A stretch of 64,000 nt of DNA from NCBI GenBank assembly GCA_016719055.1, contig JADKAW010000006.1:62001-126000 (forward strand). Reading direction: 5' to 3'. The notes under the pieces were generated by a model. It did not search any database. It had not been told where the DNA came from and saw nothing but the letters and a program-made list of their open reading frames with translations. How positions within the stretch are numbered: position 1 is the stretch's first letter; every line of letters begins with the position of its first letter. Source of the DNA: Candidatus Rhodoferax mariagerensis (GTDB lineage: Bacteria; Pseudomonadota; Gammaproteobacteria; Burkholderiales; Burkholderiaceae_C). Both the position numbers and the translations under genes were made by a program. Below are positions 11,290 to 18,741 of this stretch, piece after piece.

Positions 11290-11521
11290 TGCCTGGTGAA
11301 CTCTGCTGATGCATGCTGAAACAAGGGTAAACCCGGCTGCCGGCACGGGCAGCAGCGGTGGGTCGGGTGACTACAATCGCGTCCAATTACCCGTCGGGCA
11401 TCGTGCTGGCAAGTTTATTGCTACTGACTTCAAGTTGCTCAGGTAACGCGGGTTTATCAAACAAAATCGTTGGTCCACTCATCCGTCGACAAGAATCTCG
11501 GCCAATTTCGGAGAAGCTTTT

Positions 11522-12451
11522 ATGGAAACCTTGATACAGCAGATCATCAACGGTCTGGTGTTGGGCAGCATGTATGCACTGGTGGCCTTGGGCTACACCA
11601 TGGTCTACGGCATCATTGGCCTGATCAATTTTGCGCATGGTGAGGTGCTGATGGTGGGCGCACTGACCAGCTGGAGCATCATCGGCATGATGCAGGAGTC
11701 AATGCCGGGCACGCCGGGCTGGGTCATTTTGCTGGTGTCGTTGCTGATTGCCTGCGTGGTGGCTGCCGTGCTCAACTTTTCCATTGAAAAGCTGGCCTAT
11801 CGGCCGCTGCGAAACAGTCCACGCCTGGCGCCGCTGATCACGGCCATCGGCATGTCGATCTTGCTGCAAACGCTGGCCATGATCATCTGGAAGCCCAACT
11901 ACAAGCCATATCCCACCCTTTTGCCCAGTGTGCCTTATGACATTGGCGGTGCCGTGATCTCGTTCACGCAGATCATGATTCTGGGTATGACGGCGATGTC
12001 GCTGGCAGTTCTGATGTGGCTGGTGAATTACACCCGGCTAGGTCGCGCCATGCGGGCCACCGCCGAAAACCCGCGCGTCGCAGCGCTGATGGGTGTCAAG
12101 CCTGATCTGGTGATTTCTGCCACCTTTGTGATTGGTGCGGTGTTGGCGGCGATTGCCGGGGTGATGTGGGCGGCCAACTACGGCACGGTGCAGCACACCA
12201 TGGGGTTTTTGCCCGGTTTGAAGGCCTTTACTGCGGCAGTTTTTGGCGGCATTGGCAACCTGGCCGGTGCCGTGGTGGGCGGGGTTTTGCTGGGGCTGAT
12301 TGAATCGCTAGGCGCGGGCTACATCGGCACCATCACCGGCGGTGTGCTGGGCAGCCACTACTCGGACATTTTTGCATTCATCGTGCTGATCATCGTGCTC
12401 ACGCTGCGGCCTTCGGGCTTGCTGGGCGAGCGCGTGGCAGACAGAGCCTGA
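11522..12451 (+). CDS. livH: Branched-chain amino acid ABC transporter permease LivH
   Basis: A 309-residue inner-membrane permease, one half of the translocation channel for leucine, isoleucine and valine or related substrates. It shows the LivH hallmarks QQIINGLVLGSMYALVALGYTMVYGIIGLINFAHGE at the N-terminus and GLKAFTAAVFGGIGNLAGAVVGG near residue 240, the contact loop for the ATPase. GGAG lies 9 nt before the ATG. First gene of livHMGF; no periplasmic binding protein is in the window, so it must be encoded elsewhere. The 230 bp upstream hold the promoter region without a recognisable operator. Confidence 0.93.
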   Translation: METLIQQIINGLVLGSMYALVALGYTMVYGIIGLINFAHGEVLMVGALTSWSIIGMMQESMPGTPGWVILLVSLLIACVVAAVLNFSIEKLAYRPLRNSPRLAPLITAIGMSILLQTLAMIIWKPNYKPYPTLLPSVPYDIGGAVISFTQIMILGMTAMSLAVLMWLVNYTRLGRAMRATAENPRVAALMGVKPDLVISATFVIGAVLAAIAGVMWAANYGTVQHTMGFLPGLKAFTAAVFGGIGNLAGAVVGGVLLGLIESLGAGYIGTITGGVLGSHYSDIFAFIVLIIVLTLRPSGLLGERVADRA

Positions 12452-12497
12452 CCGCGCCCCTATCAGACGCTGCCCCCCAACTGATTAGAAAGTGGCT

Positions 12498-13577
12498 ATG
12501 AAAAAACAAGTTATCGTCTTCCTGCTGGCCGCTGTTGGCCTGCTGGTGCTTCCCCTTGTACTTCAGGGTTTTGGCAACGCCTGGGTGCGCATTGCCGACA
12601 TGGCCCTGCTGTATGTGCTGCTGGCGCTGGGCCTGAACATTGTGGTGGGTTACGCCGGCTTGCTCGACCTGGGTTATGTGGCGTTTTTTGCCATTGGGGC
12701 GTACATGTACGCGCTGTTGGCGTCGCCGCACCTGACCGAGACCTTTCCGGCCATTGCCGCCATGTTCCCCAATGGCCTGCACAGCCCGATCTGGGTCATC
12801 ATTCCGGCGGCGGCTGGCTTGGCCGGGTTGTTTGGCGTGTTGTTAGGTGCGCCAACCTTGCGTCTGCGCGGCGACTATCTGGCCATTGTGACGCTCGGTT
12901 TTGGCGAAATCATTCGTGTCTTCATGAACAACCTGGACCAGCCGGTCAATATCACCAACGGTCCCAAGGGTATGGGCGAAATTGATTCCCTGTCATTTTT
13001 CGGCATGAGTTTTGGCAAAAAAATCGACTTTCTTGGTTTTGAAGTGGCGTCTGTCACGCTGTATTACTATCTGTTTTTGGCGCAGGTGGTGATGAGTGTG
13101 ATCATTTCGCACCGTTTGCAACTGTCGCGTGTGGGTCGTGCCTGGATGGCTATTCGCGAAGATGAAATCGCTGCCAAGGCCATGGGCATCAACACACGCA
13201 ACCTGAAACTGCTGGCCTTTGGCATGGGTGCCACCTTTGGTGGTGTGTCAGGTGCCATGTTTGCCTCGTTTCAGGGGTTTATTTCGCCCGAGTCGTTCAG
13301 TCTGATGGAGTCGGTGATGATTGTGGCAATGGTGGTGCTGGGTGGCATTGGCCATTTGCCAGGTGTCATTTTGGGAGCCATTGCCTTGTCGGCCCTGCCT
13401 GAGGTGCTGCGCTACGTGGCTGGCCCGCTGCAGTCGATGAGTGGTGGGCGGCTCGATGCCTCGATCTTGCGCCAGCTACTGATTGCCCTGGCCATGATCA
13501 GCGTGATGCTGTTGCGCCCACGTGGCTTGTGGCCGGCACCTGAGCATGGCAAATCACTGCAAACCACGCAGCCCTGA
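12498..13577 (+). CDS. livM: Branched-chain amino acid ABC transporter permease LivM
   Basis: The second permease of the transporter, 359 residues with about ten membrane segments. Diagnostic stretches are LNIVVGYAGLLDLGYVAFFAIGAYMYALL, LRLRGDYLAIVTLGFGEIIRVFMNNLD and SVMIVAMVVLGGIGHLPGVILGA, the last containing the ATPase contact loop. ATG 12498 is used; a GTG two codons upstream is also possible and the ribosome site (AGAAAG) does not decide. It starts 46 bp after livH. Confidence 0.92.
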   Translation: MKKQVIVFLLAAVGLLVLPLVLQGFGNAWVRIADMALLYVLLALGLNIVVGYAGLLDLGYVAFFAIGAYMYALLASPHLTETFPAIAAMFPNGLHSPIWVIIPAAAGLAGLFGVLLGAPTLRLRGDYLAIVTLGFGEIIRVFMNNLDQPVNITNGPKGMGEIDSLSFFGMSFGKKIDFLGFEVASVTLYYYLFLAQVVMSVIISHRLQLSRVGRAWMAIREDEIAAKAMGINTRNLKLLAFGMGATFGGVSGAMFASFQGFISPESFSLMESVMIVAMVVLGGIGHLPGVILGAIALSALPEVLRYVAGPLQSMSGGRLDASILRQLLIALAMISVMLLRPRGLWPAPEHGKSLQTTQP

Positions 13578-13614
13578 GCCCGTCGCGGACAGTGTTTCTA
13601 AGGAATTATTCAAC

Positions 13615-14385
13615 ATGACAGACACAGTTCTCAATGTGGCCGGCGTGTCCAAGCGTTTTGGCGGCCTGCAGGCACTCAGCGATGTTGGCATCAAGATCGA
13701 GCGGGGCCAGGTGTATGGCCTGATTGGCCCCAACGGTGCGGGCAAAACCACTTTTTTCAATGTGCTGACTGGCCTGTACACGCCCGACACCGGCACCTTT
13801 GAGCTGGCTGGCAAACCCTACCAGCCTACCGCAGTGCACGAGGTGGCCAAGGCCGGCATTGCCCGCACGTTTCAAAATATCCGCCTGTTTGCTGAAATGA
13901 CGGCGCTTGAGAATGTGATGGTTGGGCGTCACGTGCGCACCCATTCGGGCTTGTTGGGGGCGGTGTTTCGCACCGCCGGCTTCAAACTCGAAGAAGCAGC
14001 CATTGCCCAGCGCGCCCAGGAACTGCTGGACTACGTGGGTATTGGCCGGTTCACCGATTACAAAGCCCGCACCCTGAGCTACGGAGACCAGCGCCGGCTC
14101 GAAATTGCCCGTGCTTTGGCCACGGACCCGCAACTGATTGCGCTTGATGAGCCGGCAGCCGGCATGAACAGCACCGAGAAAATCCTGCTGCGCGAGCTGA
14201 TCGACAAAATCCGCAATGACAACCGCACCATCCTGCTGATTGAGCACGATGTCAAGCTGGTGATGGGCTTGTGTGACCGCGTGACGGTGCTCGACTATGG
14301 CAAACAGATCGCCGATGGGACGCCGGCCGATGTGCAGCGCAGCGAAAAAGTGATTGAAGCCTATCTGGGCACCAATGCGCATTAA
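13615..14385 (+). CDS. livG: Branched-chain amino acid ABC transporter ATPase LivG
   Basis: A 256-residue cytoplasmic ATPase driving the LivHM channel. Walker A GPNGAGKTTFFNVLTGLY, the LivG-type switch TFQNIRLFAEMTALENVMVG, signature LSYGDQRRLEIARALA, Walker B LIALDEPAAGMNSTE and the H-loop IEHDVKLVM are all intact. The start at 13615 follows AAGGAA with 9 nt spacing and agrees with the family; longer in-frame readings overlap the livM end. It lies 37 bp after livM. Confidence 0.93.
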   Translation: MTDTVLNVAGVSKRFGGLQALSDVGIKIERGQVYGLIGPNGAGKTTFFNVLTGLYTPDTGTFELAGKPYQPTAVHEVAKAGIARTFQNIRLFAEMTALENVMVGRHVRTHSGLLGAVFRTAGFKLEEAAIAQRAQELLDYVGIGRFTDYKARTLSYGDQRRLEIARALATDPQLIALDEPAAGMNSTEKILLRELIDKIRNDNRTILLIEHDVKLVMGLCDRVTVLDYGKQIADGTPADVQRSEKVIEAYLGTNAH

Positions 14386-14430
14386 ACCTAAATTCTTCAG
14401 TTGACCGCTTGTTTTCACCTGTAAGTCCTC

Positions 14431-14610
14431 ATGAATATTGACTTTTTCAGCTTCGATGTGGTTCACCCATTGGGTGACAGCGCTACGCACCCGATTGAGC
14501 CACTGGCAACACGCCTGGGGTCGTTGCTCCTTCTTGCGGGCAGGAGCCCGCTGCGTCGTCGCGCCTACCCAGACGCGCCGCCAGCGGCCCACTCGGGCGC
14601 GTCCAACTGA
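14431..14610 (+). CDS. Possible 59-residue ORF in the livG-livF gap
   Basis: A 253-bp space interrupts an otherwise compact operon. It contains an open frame from ATG 14431 to TGA 14610 (begins MNIDFFSFDVVHPLGDS, ends Ala/Arg/Pro-rich). No Shine-Dalgarno sequence precedes it and I recognise no family, so it may be chance coding potential. It is recorded because it nearly fills the gap and is cotranscribed in position. Doubtful as a gene. Confidence 0.2.
   Translation: MNIDFFSFDVVHPLGDSATHPIEPLATRLGSLLLLAGRSPLRRRAYPDAPPAAHSGASN
14536..14551 (+). other. Intercistronic hairpin between livG and livF
   Basis: Perfect 6-bp stem GCGGGC/GCCCGC with tetraloop AGGA. No U-tract follows, so it is not a terminator; it could protect or process the operon mRNA. 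Confidence 0.35.
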
Positions 14611-14638
14611 GGAATCTAGGTTAAATAGGGTTCAAGCC

Positions 14639-15355
14639 ATGACAAATGTTTTACTGAAGGTCAAAAGTCTCAAGGTTGCCTATGGTGGCATTCAGGCCGT
14701 CAAAGGGGTTGACTTTGAGGTGCGCGAGGGCGAGTTGGTGTCGCTGATTGGCTCCAACGGGGCGGGCAAGACCACCACCATGAAAGCCATCACCGGATCG
14801 CTGCCGATCAATGACGGTGACATTGAATACATGGGCCGCAGCATTCGTGGTCAGGGGCCCTGGGATCTGGTCAAGCAGGGGCTGGCCATGGTGCCCGAAG
14901 GACGGGGCATTTTTACCCGCATGACGATTCTGGAAAACCTGCAAATGGGTGCCTACATCCGCAACGACAAAGCCGAGATCCAGATGGACATCGACAAAGT
15001 GTTCGGCATTTTTCCCCGCCTCAAAGAGCGCAAAGACCAGCTTGGGGGCACCCTCAGCGGCGGCGAGCAGCAAATGCTGGCCATGGGCCGCGCCCTGATC
15101 AGTCGCCCCAAGGTGCTGCTGCTGGACGAGCCTTCGATGGGGTTGTCGCCGCTGATGGTGGACAAGATTTTTGACGTGGTGCGTGAGGTCTACGCCCAGG
15201 GCGTGACGGTGTTGCTGGTGGAGCAAAACGCCAGCCGGGCGCTGGCCATCGCCGATCGGGGCTATGTGATGGATTCCGGTCTGATCACCATGACGGGGGA
15301 TGGCAAGACCATGTTGAAAGATCCCAAAGTGCGGGCTGCGTATCTGGGTGAGTAA
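14639..15355 (+). CDS. livF: Branched-chain amino acid ABC transporter ATPase LivF
   Basis: The second ATPase of the transporter, 238 residues. Walker A is GSNGAGKTTTMKAITG, the LivF-specific stretch LAMVPEGRGIFTRMTILENLQMGAY, signature LSGGEQQMLAMGRAL, Walker B VLLLDEPSMGLSPLMVDKIF and H-loop VEQNASRAL. ATG 14639 gives the usual LivF N-terminus (MTNVLLKVKSLKVAYGGIQAV). The ribosome binding site is weak. An interspersed repeat copy follows the stop (15385-15442) and no clear terminator was seen. Confidence 0.93.
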   Translation: MTNVLLKVKSLKVAYGGIQAVKGVDFEVREGELVSLIGSNGAGKTTTMKAITGSLPINDGDIEYMGRSIRGQGPWDLVKQGLAMVPEGRGIFTRMTILENLQMGAYIRNDKAEIQMDIDKVFGIFPRLKERKDQLGGTLSGGEQQMLAMGRALISRPKVLLLDEPSMGLSPLMVDKIFDVVREVYAQGVTVLLVEQNASRALAIADRGYVMDSGLITMTGDGKTMLKDPKVRAAYLGE

Positions 15356-15384
15356 CCGGCAGTGCAACGTCACTGGGTCTGTAT

Positions 15385-15442
15385 TTTATGCATATTTTGG
15401 CCTCTAGCCCATACAAGTAAAGCGTTGGCTGCTATCAAAAAA
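15385..15442. repeat. Interspersed repeat copy after livF
   Basis: A well-preserved copy with TTTTGGCCTCTAGCCC, GTAAAGCG and GGCTGCTATCAAAAAA, located between the livF end and the convergent zinc-ribbon/pilin-like gene. Confidence 0.7.
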
Positions 15443-15447
15443 GGTAA

Positions 15448-16404
15448 TTATTGTTGGCGACACGAGACTGAAAGATACCTGTTTGGAATGTCTTGACTCT
15501 GGCATTTCCAGGTGATCATGTCGTTGCCAGCCTGGGACGGCACCAGCAGCAGGGCCTTGCCTTCGAGCTCAGGCAGTGCCAGTGTCAGGGTGATCACGCC
15601 ATTTTGGGCATTGAGCGTGGCGCTTTTGACAACAGCGCCTGCCGGCGGCTCAATGCCGGCGTCTTGCAGGGTGGCCGGCAAGCTGTGATTCTTGACGTAA
15701 TAGGCACCCATCAGTTGGCTGGCGTGTTCGCCATAGATGGTGGCCTCGGTCATTCTGGCGCGGATTTTATAGTCATGAAAAGCGGGCAGGGCAACGGCCG
15801 CCAGCACCCCAAGCATCGCGATTGCGACAAAAACCAGAATCAGGATCGCCACCACATGGCTGGTGCCGCCTGTTCTGGCCAGTTCGCCGATCTGCAGTTG
15901 TGGATCGGTACTGTTTTTTTGCGCCTTTGTGATTTTCCGTTTGCAATGTTTGTAGTACGCGGCATGGGCATACAGCGGTGGCAGCACAAACAGGGCAACC
16001 AAGCAGGCCAGGCAAATCAAGCCGATCACAAGGTCTGTCGCCTTGCCAAAAACAGCCCCAGCCAGGGTGATTGATGGTAATAATAGCGCAGGCAGGATCA
16101 ACACGGCAAGCGCCAGCAGCCACATTTTTCGGTACAGCAACCAGTAGAAGGTGACAAAAAATGCCGGCCAGTGCCACGACAATTGGGCTTTTCCGAGTTG
16201 GTCTGCCTTGAGAAAATAACTCAGATACTGTTGCTGATTTTTCGGACCGATCACGGCCTTGTAACAATCAAGCTCGACATTTGATGCGGGCTCTGCTGCT
16301 GGCCATGTCTGGTCTAGGCCGCTGCCGCTGGCCAGTGCAGCTCCGCAGTGTGAGCAAAAAGCTGAACCGTCGTCGCATGTGTGACCGCATTTTGAGCAAA
16401 CCAT
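15448..16404 (-). CDS. Zinc ribbon-DUF2628-pilin-like fusion protein
   Basis: A 318-residue protein with an unusual domain order. Residues 1-22 form a zinc ribbon (CSKCGHTC then CSHC, two CxxC knuckles). Residues about 45-165 resemble DUF2628: LSWHWPAFFVTFYWLLYRKMW followed by two or three membrane segments and YYKHCKRKITKAQ. A further hydrophobic helix (VVAILILVFVAIAMLGVLAAVALPAFHDYKIRARMTEA, split here only in description) has the form of a type IV pilin N-terminal helix, and the remainder (YYVKNHSLPATLQDAGI..) looks like a small PilA-type C-terminal domain. There is no prepilin peptidase site at the protein N-terminus, so it is likely an inner-membrane protein, not a pilus subunit. Function unknown; monocistronic, convergent with livF. 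Confidence 0.75.
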   Translation of the reverse strand: MVCSKCGHTCDDGSAFCSHCGAALASGSGLDQTWPAAEPASNVELDCYKAVIGPKNQQQYLSYFLKADQLGKAQLSWHWPAFFVTFYWLLYRKMWLLALAVLILPALLLPSITLAGAVFGKATDLVIGLICLACLVALFVLPPLYAHAAYYKHCKRKITKAQKNSTDPQLQIGELARTGGTSHVVAILILVFVAIAMLGVLAAVALPAFHDYKIRARMTEATIYGEHASQLMGAYYVKNHSLPATLQDAGIEPPAGAVVKSATLNAQNGVITLTLALPELEGKALLLVPSQAGNDMITWKCQSQDIPNRYLSVSCRQQ

Positions 16405-16476
16405 GGCACCACTCCAGTATTTGAAACATCATCTTAACTGGGCCGTTGCTGCGTTGGGTTTGGCCGCAAAGACGCG

Positions 16477-17916
16477 TCATTGCCCCAGCGCCAGTTGCAA
16501 TGCCAGCTGGTTGTGTTTTTCGATCCGTGGCGGCAAGTCCAGCGTGGTGAGCTGCCCCTGGCGCACCACCACCCGGCCATTCACAATGGTGTAGGCGGCT
16601 GGCGGGCTGGCACACAACAACAGGGCCCCCACCGGGTCATGCACGGCGCCACCGGCGAAACTCAACGTGTTGATGTCAAACAAGGCCATGTCAGCGCACA
16701 TGCCCACCGCTAGATGGCCAATGTCGCTTCTGCCCAGCACCTGGGCACCGCCGCGCGTGGCCATTGCCAGCGCGTCGCGTGGCGTCATTTCTGCCGGCCC
16801 CAGGTCACAACCAAAAAAGGTTTGAGCCCGCCCGTGCGCATCGGTACGGGTCTCTGGCGGCTGCATGGCGCGGCCCACGCGGGCCAGCAGCAGGGCCTGG
16901 CGTGCCTCGTTGACCATGTGCGCCGCGTCGTTGCTGGCGCTGCCATCCACCCCCAGACCCACCGGCACGCCCGCGTTGAGCATTTTGCGAACCGGCGCGA
17001 TGCCGCTGGCCAGGCGCATGTTGCTGCAAGGGCAGTGCGCCACGCCGGTGCGGGTGGCGGCAAACAGGCTGATGCCCTCGTCGTCGAGCTTGACACAATG
17101 GGCGTGCCACACGTCATGGCCGAGCCAGCCCAGGTCTTGGGCGTATTGGGTGGGGGTGCAGTTGAATTTTTCGTGCGAGTAGGCCAGGTCGTGCTCGTTT
17201 TCAGCCAGATGCGTGTGCAATCGCACGCCAAAGCTGCGCGCCAGCAGGGCCGACTGACGCATCAGATCGCGGCTGACACTAAAGGGTGAGCACGGTGCCA
17301 CCGCCACATTGACCATGGCACCGTGGGCCTTGTCATGCCAGGTCTCAATCAGGCGCTGGGTGTCTTTCAAGATGAAGTCTTCGTTTTCCACCACGCTGTC
17401 GGGTGGCAGGCCACCCTGGCTTTGACCCACACTCATGCTGCCCCGGGTGGCGACAAAACGCATGCCGATTTCCTGCGCTGCTTCAATGCTGTCGTCCAGC
17501 CGAACCCCGTTGGGGTAAATATACAAGTGGTCACTGCTGGTGGTGCAGCCACTGTGCAGCAGCTCGGCCATGGCAATTTGTGTGCTGACGTGCACCATGT
17601 TGGGGGTCAAACCGGCCCAAATCGGGTACAAGCCTCGCAGCCAGCCAAACAGTTCGGCGTCTTGCACCGCTGGAATTGCCCGTGTCAGCGACTGAAACAT
17701 GTGGTGGTGGGTGTTGACCAGCCCGGGTGTCACCAAATGCCGGTGGGCGTCGATCACCTCATCGGCGGTTTGCGGCAGTTCGTGGGCTGGTCCGATGGCG
17801 GCAATGCGGTGGCCATGCACCAAAATGGACGCGTTGCGCCATTCTTGTGACACACCAGGATCGGGGGCATCCATGCTGGCAATGCAGTGGGCGTTTTTAA
17901 TCAGCAAGGAATTCAT
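16477..17916 (-). CDS. Amidohydrolase, 8-oxoguanine/guanine deaminase type
   Basis: A 479-residue cytosolic deaminase of the TRZ/ATZ/guanine-deaminase branch. Metal and substrate motifs are PGLVNTHHHMFQSLTRA near residue 67, HTHLAENEHD, WHAHCVKLDD and GLGVDGSASNDAAHM; the block HLYIYPNG and FGVRLHTHLAEN are characteristic of proteins annotated as 8-oxoguanine deaminase, which turns 8-oxoguanine into urate. Hydroxyatrazine-type hydrolases are close relatives and cannot be excluded. ATG 17916 gives the family N-terminus (MNSLLIKNAHCIASMDA). It is divergent from a Crp/Fnr regulator and near xanthine dehydrogenase, so a role in purine breakdown fits. Confidence 0.82.
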   Translation of the reverse strand: MNSLLIKNAHCIASMDAPDPGVSQEWRNASILVHGHRIAAIGPAHELPQTADEVIDAHRHLVTPGLVNTHHHMFQSLTRAIPAVQDAELFGWLRGLYPIWAGLTPNMVHVSTQIAMAELLHSGCTTSSDHLYIYPNGVRLDDSIEAAQEIGMRFVATRGSMSVGQSQGGLPPDSVVENEDFILKDTQRLIETWHDKAHGAMVNVAVAPCSPFSVSRDLMRQSALLARSFGVRLHTHLAENEHDLAYSHEKFNCTPTQYAQDLGWLGHDVWHAHCVKLDDEGISLFAATRTGVAHCPCSNMRLASGIAPVRKMLNAGVPVGLGVDGSASNDAAHMVNEARQALLLARVGRAMQPPETRTDAHGRAQTFFGCDLGPAEMTPRDALAMATRGGAQVLGRSDIGHLAVGMCADMALFDINTLSFAGGAVHDPVGALLLCASPPAAYTIVNGRVVVRQGQLTTLDLPPRIEKHNQLALQLALGQ

Positions 17917-18062
17917 GGGGATTGGCGAGGGAATGGACCGGGTGTTGAGTTGTCTTAAACAGCAATGTTCACGCCAAAAGTGATTCAGCCAGAGTGACCA
18001 TGGTGTTTCAATGGGTATTTGCTGTGCTTGGTGCAAATTTGCGACGAATTTTTTTCTATTCG

Positions 18063-18076
18063 TTGATTTGCCTCAA
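18063..18076 (+). promoter_or_regulatory. FNR/Crp-type box upstream of the regulator gene
   Basis: TTGATTTGCCTCAA matches the FNR consensus TTGAT-N4-ATCAA with one mismatch. It lies 27 bp before the start of the Crp/Fnr-family gene and between divergent genes, so it could mediate autoregulation or control of both. Confidence 0.45.
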
Positions 18077-18102
18077 GGTCCGTGCTTTGGAGGCACGGCA
18101 CA

Positions 18103-18735
18103 GTGACAGCCATGTTTACCATCGACACCATTGATTCAGGAGCCCCGCGGCAGTACTTGGCCCGGGGGCGGGTGCTGTTGCAACGTGGCGTTGACACACC
18201 CAATGTGACCTACATCCAATCCGGGCGCGTGGCGCTTGGGGTGCTGGACGAGGGCGTGCTTGAGCACCAAATTGGCGTGCTAGAAGGGCCGTGCTGGCTC
18301 GATGCCAGTTCGGTGGTGCTGGGCTTGCCGCATCTGGTGGATGCCATTGCCGACACCTCGATTGAATTTCGCAGCGTGGCATTGCAAGTTTTTCGTCGGG
18401 CCATCACAGACATGCCCGAGTCGGCTCAGGCGGTGCTGACCGACGTGGCGATGGCGCACCGGCACCAGACCGAGTTTGCCGTGAGTCGCCTGGCCAAAGA
18501 TGCTGAAGCGCGTTGCGCTGAATGGTTATTGAGCCACGCCCAGCAACGGGTCACCGGGGGCATGGCAGTTGAGCTGCAGCAGCGCAAACGCAGTATTGCC
18601 GCCCAGTTGGGTATTGCCCCCGAAACCTTCTCGCGCGTGCTGCGCCATCTGCGCGAGCAAAGCCTGATCAGCGGCTCTGGCCGGGTGCTGAACCTGGTGG
18701 ACCCAAACGGCTTGCGCTCGCTGGCGGGGGTTTAA
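18103..18735 (+). CDS. Crp/Fnr family transcriptional regulator
   Basis: A 210-residue regulator with an N-terminal cyclic-nucleotide-binding-like beta barrel (residues about 15-120) and a C-terminal winged helix in which RSIAAQLGIAPETFSRVLRHLREQSLI is the helix-turn-helix. It has no N-terminal Cys cluster of the Fnr type, so it is unlikely to sense oxygen with an iron-sulfur centre. GTG 18103 is preferred because GGAGG lies 9 nt upstream; an ATG three codons later is the alternative. It sits between the amidohydrolase (divergent) and xdhB (convergent). Control of the purine genes is inferred from position only. Confidence 0.85.
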   Translation: MTAMFTIDTIDSGAPRQYLARGRVLLQRGVDTPNVTYIQSGRVALGVLDEGVLEHQIGVLEGPCWLDASSVVLGLPHLVDAIADTSIEFRSVALQVFRRAITDMPESAQAVLTDVAMAHRHQTEFAVSRLAKDAEARCAEWLLSHAQQRVTGGMAVELQQRKRSIAAQLGIAPETFSRVLRHLREQSLISGSGRVLNLVDPNGLRSLAGV

Positions 18736-18741
18736 TTCTCG

